Of a stretch of DNA of 64,000 nt, positions 53,062-60,720 are shown piece by piece. The position numbers and the translations under genes are program-made. Location of the stretch: NCBI GenBank assembly GCA_018222765.1, contig JAAEZT010000005.1, forward strand, positions 108,984-172,983, in the 5' to 3' direction. The DNA is from a bacterium. Lineage in GTDB: Bacteria; Verrucomicrobiota; Verrucomicrobiia; Verrucomicrobiales; Akkermansiaceae. The notes under the pieces are model-generated. The model saw only the letters and a list, made by a program, of their open reading frames with translations. It did no database searches and was not told the origin of the DNA. Position 1 is the first letter of the stretch, and the number at the start of each line of letters is the position of its first letter.

Positions 53062-54453
53062 ATGAAAGACCAGACCTTCCATCAAGCAAGCATGAGCCGC
53101 CGGGATATTCTGCGACGAGCGGGTGGGGGATTTGCGTCGATCGGATTGGCCGGGGTTTTATCGGATCAGGGCTTATTAGCATCGGAAAGTCCGCTCGTTC
53201 CCAAGTCGCCGCATTTCAAACCCAAAGCAAAGCGAATCATTCATCTTTTCATGAATGGTGGGCCGTCCCAGGTGGATACCTTTGATCCCAAGCCTGATTT
53301 GGAAAAATACCATGGGAAACGTCCTCCGGGAGCCGAGCGCAAGACCGAGAGGCGTACCGGAGGGCTTTTCAAATCGCCTTTCAAGTTTAAGCAGTCGGGA
53401 GAATCCGGAATCCCAGTCAGCGAGATTTTTCCGGAGGTGGCCAAATGTATTGACGACATCTGTGTCATACGCTCGATGCACACCGATGTGCCAAATCATG
53501 AGCCCTCTTTGCTCATGATGAATTCCGGAAACACCCAGCCGGTTCGCCCCAGTATGGGGTCATGGCTTTGTTATGGTCTGGGTGTCGAAAATCAGGATCT
53601 GCCGGGCTTCGTTGTTCTTTGTCCAGGAAAACCGGTTGTCGGTCCGCAGCTCTGGAGTAATGGATTTCTTCCCGGGATTTATCAGGGATGCCACATCGGT
53701 AAACTCGATCCCAAGAAGATAGTCGATCATATCAACAACAAGCATCTCACTCCCGGAACCCAGCGCCAGCAGCTTGATTTAATCAATCAGCTCAATGATC
53801 TTCATGTGGGGCAACGATCCGGTGATAATCAACTTGAATCCCGGATCCAGTCGCTGGAAGTTGCCTTTAAAATGCAGACAGAAGCGCCCGAAGCTTTTGA
53901 CATCACCAAGGAAACCAAGGCCACGCGGGAGCTTTATGGGCAAGGTCAGTTCGCGGATTCCTGTCTCACTGCCCGTCGCTTGGTGGAGCGGGGAGTTCGT
54001 ATGGTTCAGGTCTACTACGGAAACGGACAACCATGGGACGATCATGGTAATATCGAAAAAGGCCATCGCGACAAGGGCCAGAAAAGTGACCAAGCAATTG
54101 CAGGCTTACTTCGTGATCTCAAAGCACGCGGGCTCCTCGAAGACACTCTCGTTCTCTGGGGAGGCGAGTTCGGCCGCACTCCGGTTTCCGAAGGTGGCAA
54201 CGGACGTGACCACAACCACCATGGCTTCTCAGTCTGGCTCGCAGGGGGTGGAGTCAAAGGAGGCATGACCTACGGTTCCACCGACGAGTTCGGCTTCGCA
54301 GCAATGGAAAATAAAGTTCACGTCCACGATCTCCATGCTACCATCCTTCACCTTATGGGGATTAATCACGAAGACCTAACCTACCGCTACTCCGGTCGCG
54401 ATTTCCGCCTCACCGATGTGCACGGCCATATCGTGCATGACATTCTTGCGTGA
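53062..54453 (+). CDS. Tat-exported DUF1501 protein (second copy)
   Basis: A 463-residue DUF1501 protein with a Tat signal (MSRRDILRRAGG, about 11-22). Family pieces are FMNGGPSQVDTFDPKP (about 64), HTDVPNHEPS, VQVYYGNGQPWDDHGN (about 315) and GGEFGRTPVSEGGNGRDHNH near 375. The last one is the sulfatase-like metal site pattern of the family. It starts one base after the DUF1549/DUF1553 stop codon, so both are made together. Compared with the DUF1501 protein at 32631 it is the more typical long form (it has the PSQVDTFDPKP stretch). It converges with the peptidase gene. Confidence 0.92.
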   Translation: MKDQTFHQASMSRRDILRRAGGGFASIGLAGVLSDQGLLASESPLVPKSPHFKPKAKRIIHLFMNGGPSQVDTFDPKPDLEKYHGKRPPGAERKTERRTGGLFKSPFKFKQSGESGIPVSEIFPEVAKCIDDICVIRSMHTDVPNHEPSLLMMNSGNTQPVRPSMGSWLCYGLGVENQDLPGFVVLCPGKPVVGPQLWSNGFLPGIYQGCHIGKLDPKKIVDHINNKHLTPGTQRQQLDLINQLNDLHVGQRSGDNQLESRIQSLEVAFKMQTEAPEAFDITKETKATRELYGQGQFADSCLTARRLVERGVRMVQVYYGNGQPWDDHGNIEKGHRDKGQKSDQAIAGLLRDLKARGLLEDTLVLWGGEFGRTPVSEGGNGRDHNHHGFSVWLAGGGVKGGMTYGSTDEFGFAAMENKVHVHDLHATILHLMGINHEDLTYRYSGRDFRLTDVHGHIVHDILA

Positions 54454-54511
54454 GCAATGATAGGGAAGTGTTTCTTTAATGGTTTTGTCGTTGGGAGTAA
54501 CGCGCCTTGTC

Positions 54512-55687
54512 TCAGATCCAGGTCACTTCCGGCGGCATGTCGACGAAGCGTCCGTCGACGCAGAAAGGCTTGCCGTCGAGGGTGACGAGAGAGCCTTTGG
54601 TGAGTGAGGCGATGAGGTCCCAGTGGAGAGCGCTCTTATTGACGTTGCCGGTTTCGGGGTAGCCTGCTCCGAAGGCGATGTGGAAGGAGCCGCCCATCTT
54701 TTCGTCGTAGAGAATTTGGCCGGTGGGTCGGGTAATGGCGCGGTTGGTTCCGAAGGCAACCTCGCCGATTCGGCGGGCGCCTTCATCTTGGTCGAGCATG
54801 TTGATCAGGAAACCCTCGCCCTCTTCAGCGGTGACCTCGGTAGCGCGACCTTTTTCCATGACGATCCGTGCGTTCCGAACGGAGTGGCCTTGGTAGACAC
54901 AACGGTTATCGAAAAACACCACGCCATCTGCGCCGCCGTTTTCGGCGTTCAAATTCGGGCCGGAGTAGACTTCACCGTCGGGGAAATTTTTTCGGCCCGG
55001 GCTGGAGAGCCAACGCATTCCCGCGGTGTTTACTTTGAGGTCGGTACCGGCAGGGGTTTGGAAGTGAAGCTCGCTTCCGGTCATGAGTTTCCCGGCAAGC
55101 TCGCACTGCCAACGGTCCAGGTTTTCCCAGAATGTGACGGGATCTTCCTGATTGAGTTGGCAAGCGCGGACTACGAAGTCACCATAATCGCTGAGGCTCA
55201 TTCCGGCGTCTTGGGCGTAGGCATTGGTCGGAAAAAGGGTGGTGGACCAGAGCAGGGGAGCGAGTTCGGAATCGATGGAGGGATCGTCTGCGACTGCGGC
55301 ACGTTGGAAAAAGAGTTCGCGCGATTCTTTTTGCGCACGAGCGGCTCTTTGAGTGATCGCGGTGTCAAACTTGTCCAGCGACCGTAGGTTGGTGTTCGCG
55401 TTGATGTTGATTGATGCGGCAATTTCTTGCGCCTCGTGTAGCGTGAAGGGATTGGCCCAATCGAGTTGCTCGTCGTTGGCAAGTTCGTAGAAGGCTTCGC
55501 CAAGAAAATCCGGGCGGCAGTTCAAAACGGGATGTCCACCTGCTTCGAGAACTTTTCGGTAGACGGCCTCAAGGAGAGGCTCGGCGGCCGACTGGGCATT
55601 GATACGAACGATGTTCCCCGGGCTGACTTTGGTCGCGTGCCGGACAAGAACATCAGCCCAGCGGTCGAGATTAAGTTGAGTCAACAT
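54512..55687 (-). CDS. Aminopeptidase of family M29
   Basis: Cytoplasmic metal-dependent aminopeptidase that removes N-terminal residues from peptides. The 391 residues are close to the usual 400-410, with no signal peptide. Metal ligands fit the family: Glu in FPDGEVYSGP, Glu in RRIGEVAFGTN, His in SFHIAFGAGY, and His and Asp in SALHWDLIA. The N-terminal domain opens with LDRWADVLVRHATKVSPGNIV, the standard start of the family. It converges with the DUF1501 gene, 58 bases away, and no terminator is obvious in that gap. Confidence 0.93.
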   Translation of the reverse strand: MLTQLNLDRWADVLVRHATKVSPGNIVRINAQSAAEPLLEAVYRKVLEAGGHPVLNCRPDFLGEAFYELANDEQLDWANPFTLHEAQEIAASININANTNLRSLDKFDTAITQRAARAQKESRELFFQRAAVADDPSIDSELAPLLWSTTLFPTNAYAQDAGMSLSDYGDFVVRACQLNQEDPVTFWENLDRWQCELAGKLMTGSELHFQTPAGTDLKVNTAGMRWLSSPGRKNFPDGEVYSGPNLNAENGGADGVVFFDNRCVYQGHSVRNARIVMEKGRATEVTAEEGEGFLINMLDQDEGARRIGEVAFGTNRAITRPTGQILYDEKMGGSFHIAFGAGYPETGNVNKSALHWDLIASLTKGSLVTLDGKPFCVDGRFVDMPPEVTWI

Positions 55688-55754
55688 GGGACTGAACTAT
55701 GCGAAGTCCGGCCGATTGTCACGCTTTGCTGATCGTGCACACCATGGGAAGAGG

Positions 55755-55874
55755 CTATTTGTAGCCGGCCTCAATCATGGCTTTGAAAAAGTCCAAAATG
55801 ATGTCTGATTCGATAGTGATATTGGCTTCGTAGCGCCTGAATATCAATTCAGGTGAATCAAGGTTCGAATTCAT
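55755..55874 (-). CDS. Candidate small protein of 39 residues
   Basis: An ATG frame on the leftward strand encoding 39 residues, starting MNSNLDSPELIFRRYEAN and ending DFFKAMIEAGYK. The balance of charged and hydrophobic residues, with a likely helix near the C-terminus, is protein-like, but the length is too short for codon evidence. It lies 67 bases upstream of the aminopeptidase start on the same strand. It is either a small real gene or a remnant. I know no family for it. Confidence 0.35.
   Translation of the reverse strand: MNSNLDSPELIFRRYEANITIESDIILDFFKAMIEAGYK
55836..55853. promoter_or_regulatory. 7-4-7 inverted repeat, possible operator
   Basis: Perfect 7-bp inverted repeat cctgaat/attcagg with a 4-base loop (atca). 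It lies inside the candidate 39-codon frame, in the region between the divergent aminopeptidase gene and the secreted protein at 55994. Confidence 0.3.
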
Positions 55875-55936
55875 TGTTTACACCAAAAGCACTCAGTCGT
55901 ATCAATTAAGGGTTCATTGTGCTTCCGGAATTTTGC

Positions 55937-55954
55937 CCGCATCATTCGATGCGG
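55937..55954. promoter_or_regulatory. 7-4-7 inverted repeat upstream of the secreted lectin-fold protein
   Basis: Perfect 7-bp inverted repeat ccgcatc/gatgcgg with a 4-base loop (attc), ending 39 bases before the ATG at 55994. It may be an operator or a leader hairpin. Its sequence is unlike the repeat at 55836, so the same regulator is unlikely. Confidence 0.35.
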
Positions 55955-55993
55955 CGTGTCGACTAGCACTTTGGATGAAATGAATACACAGCA

Positions 55994-58969
55994 ATGAAAA
56001 TACCAATCGAGAGATCTCTGTCCTTCCCGAAAGGGCCGCTCCTGTGCCTTTCCCTATGTATGGCACCTTCCGTTACGAATAGTCAGACCATTGTCATCGA
56101 TACTGACTTTAACGACAATCCAGTCTTAAACACTTTCGGGGTCGCCAAGGTGACTGACATCAACGCTGCCACAACCAACCTGCTCGGGTTGCCCACACTC
56201 GGCGGCAAGGATGAGGATACGATTGCAGGTGACAAATATATCGAGATTACGAGTAACCTTGTGAATCAAAGGGGATCAATTGTGTTCGAGGACCCAACGG
56301 GAGGCCTGCCCATCGGTGGTTTTAAAATCCGCGCTGATCTCCGTGTTGGCGGGGGAACCATCAACCCCGCCGACGGTTTTAGTTTTAACCTCGTTCGGCC
56401 CAACGACCCGCTCATTGGGACTGGGGCAGGTTATGCTGCGTCTCCGACCGGTGAAGGGAATCTTCCGGAAGAGGGGGCGACCACAGGTCTCGCCATCGGC
56501 TTCGACGAATGGTTCAGTGGTGGTAGTGACACGATTGGATTGAGCATCCGCCTCGACAATACGATTCTTCGGGAAATCCCACTTGGAACCCGAAATGGCG
56601 CGGTCGGCGACATTACCTCGCTCCAGACCGGGCCGCTTGGTCCACAAGGCGAGAGCGATGACACGCAACTCGGCTGGTCACCCATCGAGATCAGCCTTGA
56701 TACTGGGAGACTCTCCATCAATTGGAAGGGGAATGAAGTGTTTAATGAGTTCGTGAACTGGACACCCTCACCCGGCCAGATCGTGCTTGGCGGCCGTACT
56801 GGCGGATCGCGGGCCCACCACCATATGGACAATCTCTACGTTGAGGTAACTGGTGCCAACGAAGCACAAGTGACGGGGATTCGCTCGGGGTATGATTTCT
56901 TTGAAATTGACGTCACCGACCTTGGGACAAGCGCGCTCGACCCAGGTACTATCAGCTTGATCATCGGCGGTAACGACGTCTCCGGAGGCCTCGTCGTAAA
57001 CAAAGTGGGAGATATTACCACCATCCGACACAACCAGTCACCGCAGTTCGTCTTCGACACAGTAATTCCGTTCCAGCTCACCGCTCAAGACACCTTTGGT
57101 CAAGCGATCGCCCGTGATGATAGTTTCACCGTCGCAGGTCCGGTAGTTACTCCCACGTTCGGACTCGATTTCGTCGAGTTTGAAGTTCCGAATCTGGGAT
57201 CCAGTGTTTTCGATCCTTCTTCAGCCACCTTGACCCTCAATGGCACTGACGTGTCGGCGGGTCTCACGGTAACCACCCAAGGGGGAGTGAACACAATTCG
57301 CCACGACCAAGATCCTCTCTTCGTCGCGGGTAGCAACCTGAACTATGTCCTCTCAGGGACAGACAATTTTGCGCAAAGCATTGGCCTGACTGGAACCATA
57401 GGAGTTGTTGAACCTGTATTCCCGTTTAAGGAAGAGCTTGCGGGAGCTGATGAAAAGTCCTTCGGTGGCAACTGGGGTGTTCGCTACATTTGGAATGGAT
57501 TCGAATTACCGACCATGGCTTCGGCACTGAACCTAGTCAAACAGGCTGCCGCTGACCCTGATGGTTTCACCGGGACTTTTGTCGATACTTCTGAGTCGAT
57601 GATGAACCACAGCACCGGGAGCGCCGGTTTTGTGACTCCGGATTTACCCTATCACCCTGATGCGGTAACGGCTGGTTTGCCAGCTGATAACTTCGCCATG
57701 TATGGGGTTGCCGACATGATCATTGAAGAGGCTGGGACATATACGATCGGAACCCACTCCGACGATGGTTTTGCGATCAGAGTCCACGGTTGGGAGTTCG
57801 ACGAGGTGTTCGGAAATGGCCAAATCGATACGTTTTCCCGTGACTCTATCATCCATCCGGCACCAACCGGGGATAGCAACACCCGAGCTGTTGCTACCCT
57901 TGAAGCCGGTATCTATCGGATCGAGTATATGTGGTGGGAGTTTGGTGGCGGCGACCACGGCGAGGTCTACATCGCCAAGGGGCGCTTCCCCGAGGATAGC
58001 GACAGTATTGATTGGTTGCCTATCGGCATGACCGCTCCTGGTGGGACCTTCGGGGTCCCCGGCTTCGATTCCTCCGGAGTCGAGGCAACGGAGTATGGTC
58101 CTGGATTGGTTGAGGGCACGGACTTCATGATGTCCTTGAATCCCAATGGGGGTGATGACGCTAATCTTACCAACTTAACGGAGTTACAGAGCGTCATCGA
58201 TAACGTGGCACTGACTCCCCTCGTGACACCAAACGTCGCTGCGATTAACTTTAACGACCCTGGTTTCGGTGGTCCCGGTCGCTTCGGCGGAGATACTTCG
58301 TTTGCAATTGCAACGGCTGCCGACGACAACGACTTCGGTTGTATCTATACCGGCAATCTCGTGATTCCGACTGACGGAACTTATCACATTGGTTTTCAGG
58401 GCGATGACGGTGGTTATCTGAGGATTCCCGGTCAGACTTTCACAAGCCTGGTAGAAAACGAAACCGGTAGTTCGGTGATCGACGAGGCTGGTGCCCGGAT
58501 CGCCGCTGATATTCCGACCGGTAATAGCAACACTGTTGGAGAGATTACCCTCGCGGCAGGAAGTTATCCGATCGAAGTCGGATTCTTTGAGCGTGGCGGC
58601 GGTGCCTACTTCGAGGTCTTCGGTGTCGAGAAAGGTGGTTCAAGGCAATTTCTGATCGAGAAAGATGGTGCTCGTTCCGAGGATCTACCTTCGATTGGAG
58701 TAGCGCTTCTCAGTAGGACAAAGGAGGTCAGTATTACCAATATCGTCTACAATAGCGAAACTGATCAATTTAACCTCACGTGGACTTCTTCGCCGGGCAG
58801 GACATACGGGCTCTACTGGTCTCTTGACTTGGTGGACTTCAGCTTTGATGTCGATGATAGTATTCTGTCGGGGGGTGAGTTGACCTCCTCTGGTTTATTT
58901 AAGAATCCGGCGACTGTCGGAGATGTTCGTCCGGACCGGGTCTTTTTTAGGATTATCGAGAACCAGTAA
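55994..58969 (+). CDS. Large exported lectin-fold / PA14-like protein
   Basis: A 991-residue exported protein with a signal peptide (ends near VTNSQ). Residues about 30-290 look like a legume-lectin or concanavalin sandwich (GFSFNLVRPND; TTGLAIGFDEW; GRLSINWKGNEVF). Two repeats of about 95 residues follow, each with an (S)TIRH(N/D)Q-like stretch (about 290-470). Two PA14-like carbohydrate-binding domains come next (about 475-690 with EEAGTYTIGTHSDDGFAIRV, and 735-890 with DGTYHIGFQGDDGGYLRI). The last 70 residues (NLTWTSSPGRTYGLYW, then FFRIIENQ) match the ends of other giants here. No catalytic motif is seen; polysaccharide binding is the likely role. A terminator follows. Confidence 0.83.
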   Translation: MKIPIERSLSFPKGPLLCLSLCMAPSVTNSQTIVIDTDFNDNPVLNTFGVAKVTDINAATTNLLGLPTLGGKDEDTIAGDKYIEITSNLVNQRGSIVFEDPTGGLPIGGFKIRADLRVGGGTINPADGFSFNLVRPNDPLIGTGAGYAASPTGEGNLPEEGATTGLAIGFDEWFSGGSDTIGLSIRLDNTILREIPLGTRNGAVGDITSLQTGPLGPQGESDDTQLGWSPIEISLDTGRLSINWKGNEVFNEFVNWTPSPGQIVLGGRTGGSRAHHHMDNLYVEVTGANEAQVTGIRSGYDFFEIDVTDLGTSALDPGTISLIIGGNDVSGGLVVNKVGDITTIRHNQSPQFVFDTVIPFQLTAQDTFGQAIARDDSFTVAGPVVTPTFGLDFVEFEVPNLGSSVFDPSSATLTLNGTDVSAGLTVTTQGGVNTIRHDQDPLFVAGSNLNYVLSGTDNFAQSIGLTGTIGVVEPVFPFKEELAGADEKSFGGNWGVRYIWNGFELPTMASALNLVKQAAADPDGFTGTFVDTSESMMNHSTGSAGFVTPDLPYHPDAVTAGLPADNFAMYGVADMIIEEAGTYTIGTHSDDGFAIRVHGWEFDEVFGNGQIDTFSRDSIIHPAPTGDSNTRAVATLEAGIYRIEYMWWEFGGGDHGEVYIAKGRFPEDSDSIDWLPIGMTAPGGTFGVPGFDSSGVEATEYGPGLVEGTDFMMSLNPNGGDDANLTNLTELQSVIDNVALTPLVTPNVAAINFNDPGFGGPGRFGGDTSFAIATAADDNDFGCIYTGNLVIPTDGTYHIGFQGDDGGYLRIPGQTFTSLVENETGSSVIDEAGARIAADIPTGNSNTVGEITLAAGSYPIEVGFFERGGGAYFEVFGVEKGGSRQFLIEKDGARSEDLPSIGVALLSRTKEVSITNIVYNSETDQFNLTWTSSPGRTYGLYWSLDLVDFSFDVDDSILSGGELTSSGLFKNPATVGDVRPDRVFFRIIENQ

Positions 58970-59001
58970 AAAATATTTCTGGGATTATTAAATGTACGAT
59001 T

Positions 59002-59027
59002 AGGGCGCGCCGAAAGGTGCGCCCTTT
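59002..59027 (+). terminator. Terminator after the lectin-fold gene
   Basis: A 9-bp stem (gggcgcgcc / ggtgcgccc, one G-T pair) with a gaaa tetraloop and a short T tract, about 33 bases after the stop codon. The tetraloop and high GC make it a stable hairpin. Confidence 0.75.
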
Positions 59028-59232
59028 GTGTTTGTGCTGAATTTGTGTTGCCCTGATGTGGTCTCACCGGGTGTGTGAGTGGCAAAAAGACCGCGCCTAT
59101 TGACGCGGAAGAAGGCTGCTAAATTTCTGGAGTTTGTTTTTGGAGGAGGTTCCTCCTGATCACCCTTGACGATCTCAGGTTGAGTGACCCTGAGGTGAAT
59201 TGCGTCCGCGAAGAAGAGTAGCTTTCAGATTC

Positions 59233-60396
59233 CTATTTCCCAGATCTATTAGATCGCAGAATTTTAGAAAAAATGCGCCTTCGCTTGTGGGTTTCGTGGT
59301 CGATGTCTTTCCACATCGCGAGCACTCGTTTGTTGGTTTCGAGTTCGCCATTGGTCTCGACCCATTTCAGACCGGTGGCGACAGCGGTCTGGTGCATCGA
59401 TTGCATGATGATCGCATTTAATCCGGCGTTACGTAACTCGGGTGCGACTGCGACAAGGTAGAGGTCCAGAGTGTCGCTACTGCCTTTGAGTTGATTTTGA
59501 AGTAAGGCAATGGGAAGGCGCCATAGCTTTCCCTGTAATGTTTGAAGTAGTTCGGAGTAGGAGGGCATGGCAACCCCCACGGCGATAATGGTTTCGTGTT
59601 CGTTGACAACTAGCTTAACGAATCGTGGGTCGATGAAGCTGAAAAACTTTTTGATGAGCGTGTCGATTTCCTGATCGCCCATCGGGGTGAATTCGAAGAG
59701 ATCCGAATAAGCGGCGTTGATTAATTGGAATATTTCCCTTCCAAGAGGTCGTAATTCGCGACGGGATTTTTTTTCAATGACATGGAGGCCCTTTTTCTTG
59801 AGAACGTATTGCGCAACCTTGTGATATTTCGGATCGAGCTCGGAGGGGAGTTGGAAGCGGTGCTCGAGATAGTCAATTTCCTTGGTAAAGCCGCAGGCTT
59901 CGATGTGCCCAGCGTAGTAGGGGGGGTTATAGGATGAGACTACGGTGGGAAGGCGATCGAATCCGTCGATAAGGACGGCGGAACGTTCAAAGGTCGTTAG
60001 TCCGAGAGGGCCTTCGACGAGCTTCATGCCATGCCCTATTGCCCAGGACTCGACGGTATCAAGTAGCCCTTGGGCAACTTCGACATCATCGATAAAATCG
60101 AGGAGACAGAAACGCGCCGCTTTAATGTCTCGGATTTCGTTGTCCCGATGATTGATGACTCCGGCAATGCGACCCACGGTGACGCCATCGCGAATAGCCA
60201 GCCACAGGCGGAGTTCGCAGCCTTCCAGTCCCGGATTGGTTTGGGAGTCCAGAGAGTTGAGCTCGTCGCGGATCAACGGGGGAACCCACAAAGGATCTTG
60301 TTTGTAGAGATCGAACTGAAATTGAATAAAGCGGCGTCGATCTCTTTTTGAGTCGGTGAGAGCTTTGATTACAATTTTGCTGCCTTGATGATGCAT
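59233..60396 (-). CDS. GNAT-fold acyltransferase-like protein (YghO-like)
   Basis: A 387-residue cytoplasmic protein. FIQFQFDLYKQDPLWVPPLI near the N-terminus, then VGRIAGVINHRDNE (about 75-88), GPLGLTTFE and the C-terminal VAVAPELRNAGLNAIIMQSM and ETNKRVLAMW follow the pattern of the uncharacterised N-acetyltransferase-fold family that includes E. coli YghO. The second half is the recognisable GNAT acceptor/CoA region (LDLYLVAVAPELR with RNAG in place of the usual Q/RxxGxG/A). The substrate is unknown. Twelve bases upstream lies the end of a truncated membrane-protein frame, so this gene was probably once downstream in the same operon. No terminator is clear in the 59028-59232 stretch. Confidence 0.75.
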   Translation of the reverse strand: MHHQGSKIVIKALTDSKRDRRRFIQFQFDLYKQDPLWVPPLIRDELNSLDSQTNPGLEGCELRLWLAIRDGVTVGRIAGVINHRDNEIRDIKAARFCLLDFIDDVEVAQGLLDTVESWAIGHGMKLVEGPLGLTTFERSAVLIDGFDRLPTVVSSYNPPYYAGHIEACGFTKEIDYLEHRFQLPSELDPKYHKVAQYVLKKKGLHVIEKKSRRELRPLGREIFQLINAAYSDLFEFTPMGDQEIDTLIKKFFSFIDPRFVKLVVNEHETIIAVGVAMPSYSELLQTLQGKLWRLPIALLQNQLKGSSDTLDLYLVAVAPELRNAGLNAIIMQSMHQTAVATGLKWVETNGELETNKRVLAMWKDIDHETHKRRRIFSKILRSNRSGK

Positions 60397-60408
60397 TGCA
60401 GGAATTCT

Positions 60409-60720
60409 TTATTGCTCTACTTGATGGTAGATCTTCGCAACGCACTCGAGCACTAACAAAGATACCAACAGGGTGTGCCAAAGAGATCGTGACCAGGTGC
60501 GGGTCTCGGGTGCCTCCATTACGGGGAGGCGGGCGGCGAATTCATCGAGTTTGTCTGTCTCCAGAATTTCTCCTCCGGGGCTTGCGGCGATCTTTTCAAG
60601 GAGATCTCGATTTGGCACGAGTCGTTTCATTTCGTCGACAGCTCCATTGATGCCAAACGAATCAAGCGGCAGCGCTGAAGTAAAGATTTCAAATCCGGGG
60701 AAGAAAGGGGAGCGGAATCC
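60409..60720 (-). pseudogene. C-terminal remnant of a VWA/glutamine-amidotransferase-like membrane protein
   Basis: An open stretch of about 103 codons on the leftward strand with no good start (first ATG at 60630). It reads like the end of the large membrane proteins with VWA and amidotransferase-like domains: LVPNRDLLEKIAASPGGEIL (about residue 30 on), then a linker, then RSLWHTLLVSLLVLECVA, the last transmembrane helix after a Trp-His. The N-terminal part, which in relatives runs to several hundred residues, is missing. The stretch starts directly after the stop codon of the giant gene at 60721 and shares its frame. It ends 12 bases before the GNAT gene, which suggests a former operon mate that lost its front. 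Confidence 0.6.

Noticed and set aside
59028..59232. Protein-like short frames (for example RKKAAKFLEFVFGGG) after the terminator
   Set aside because: Pieces lie in different frames with stops between and match no family I know.
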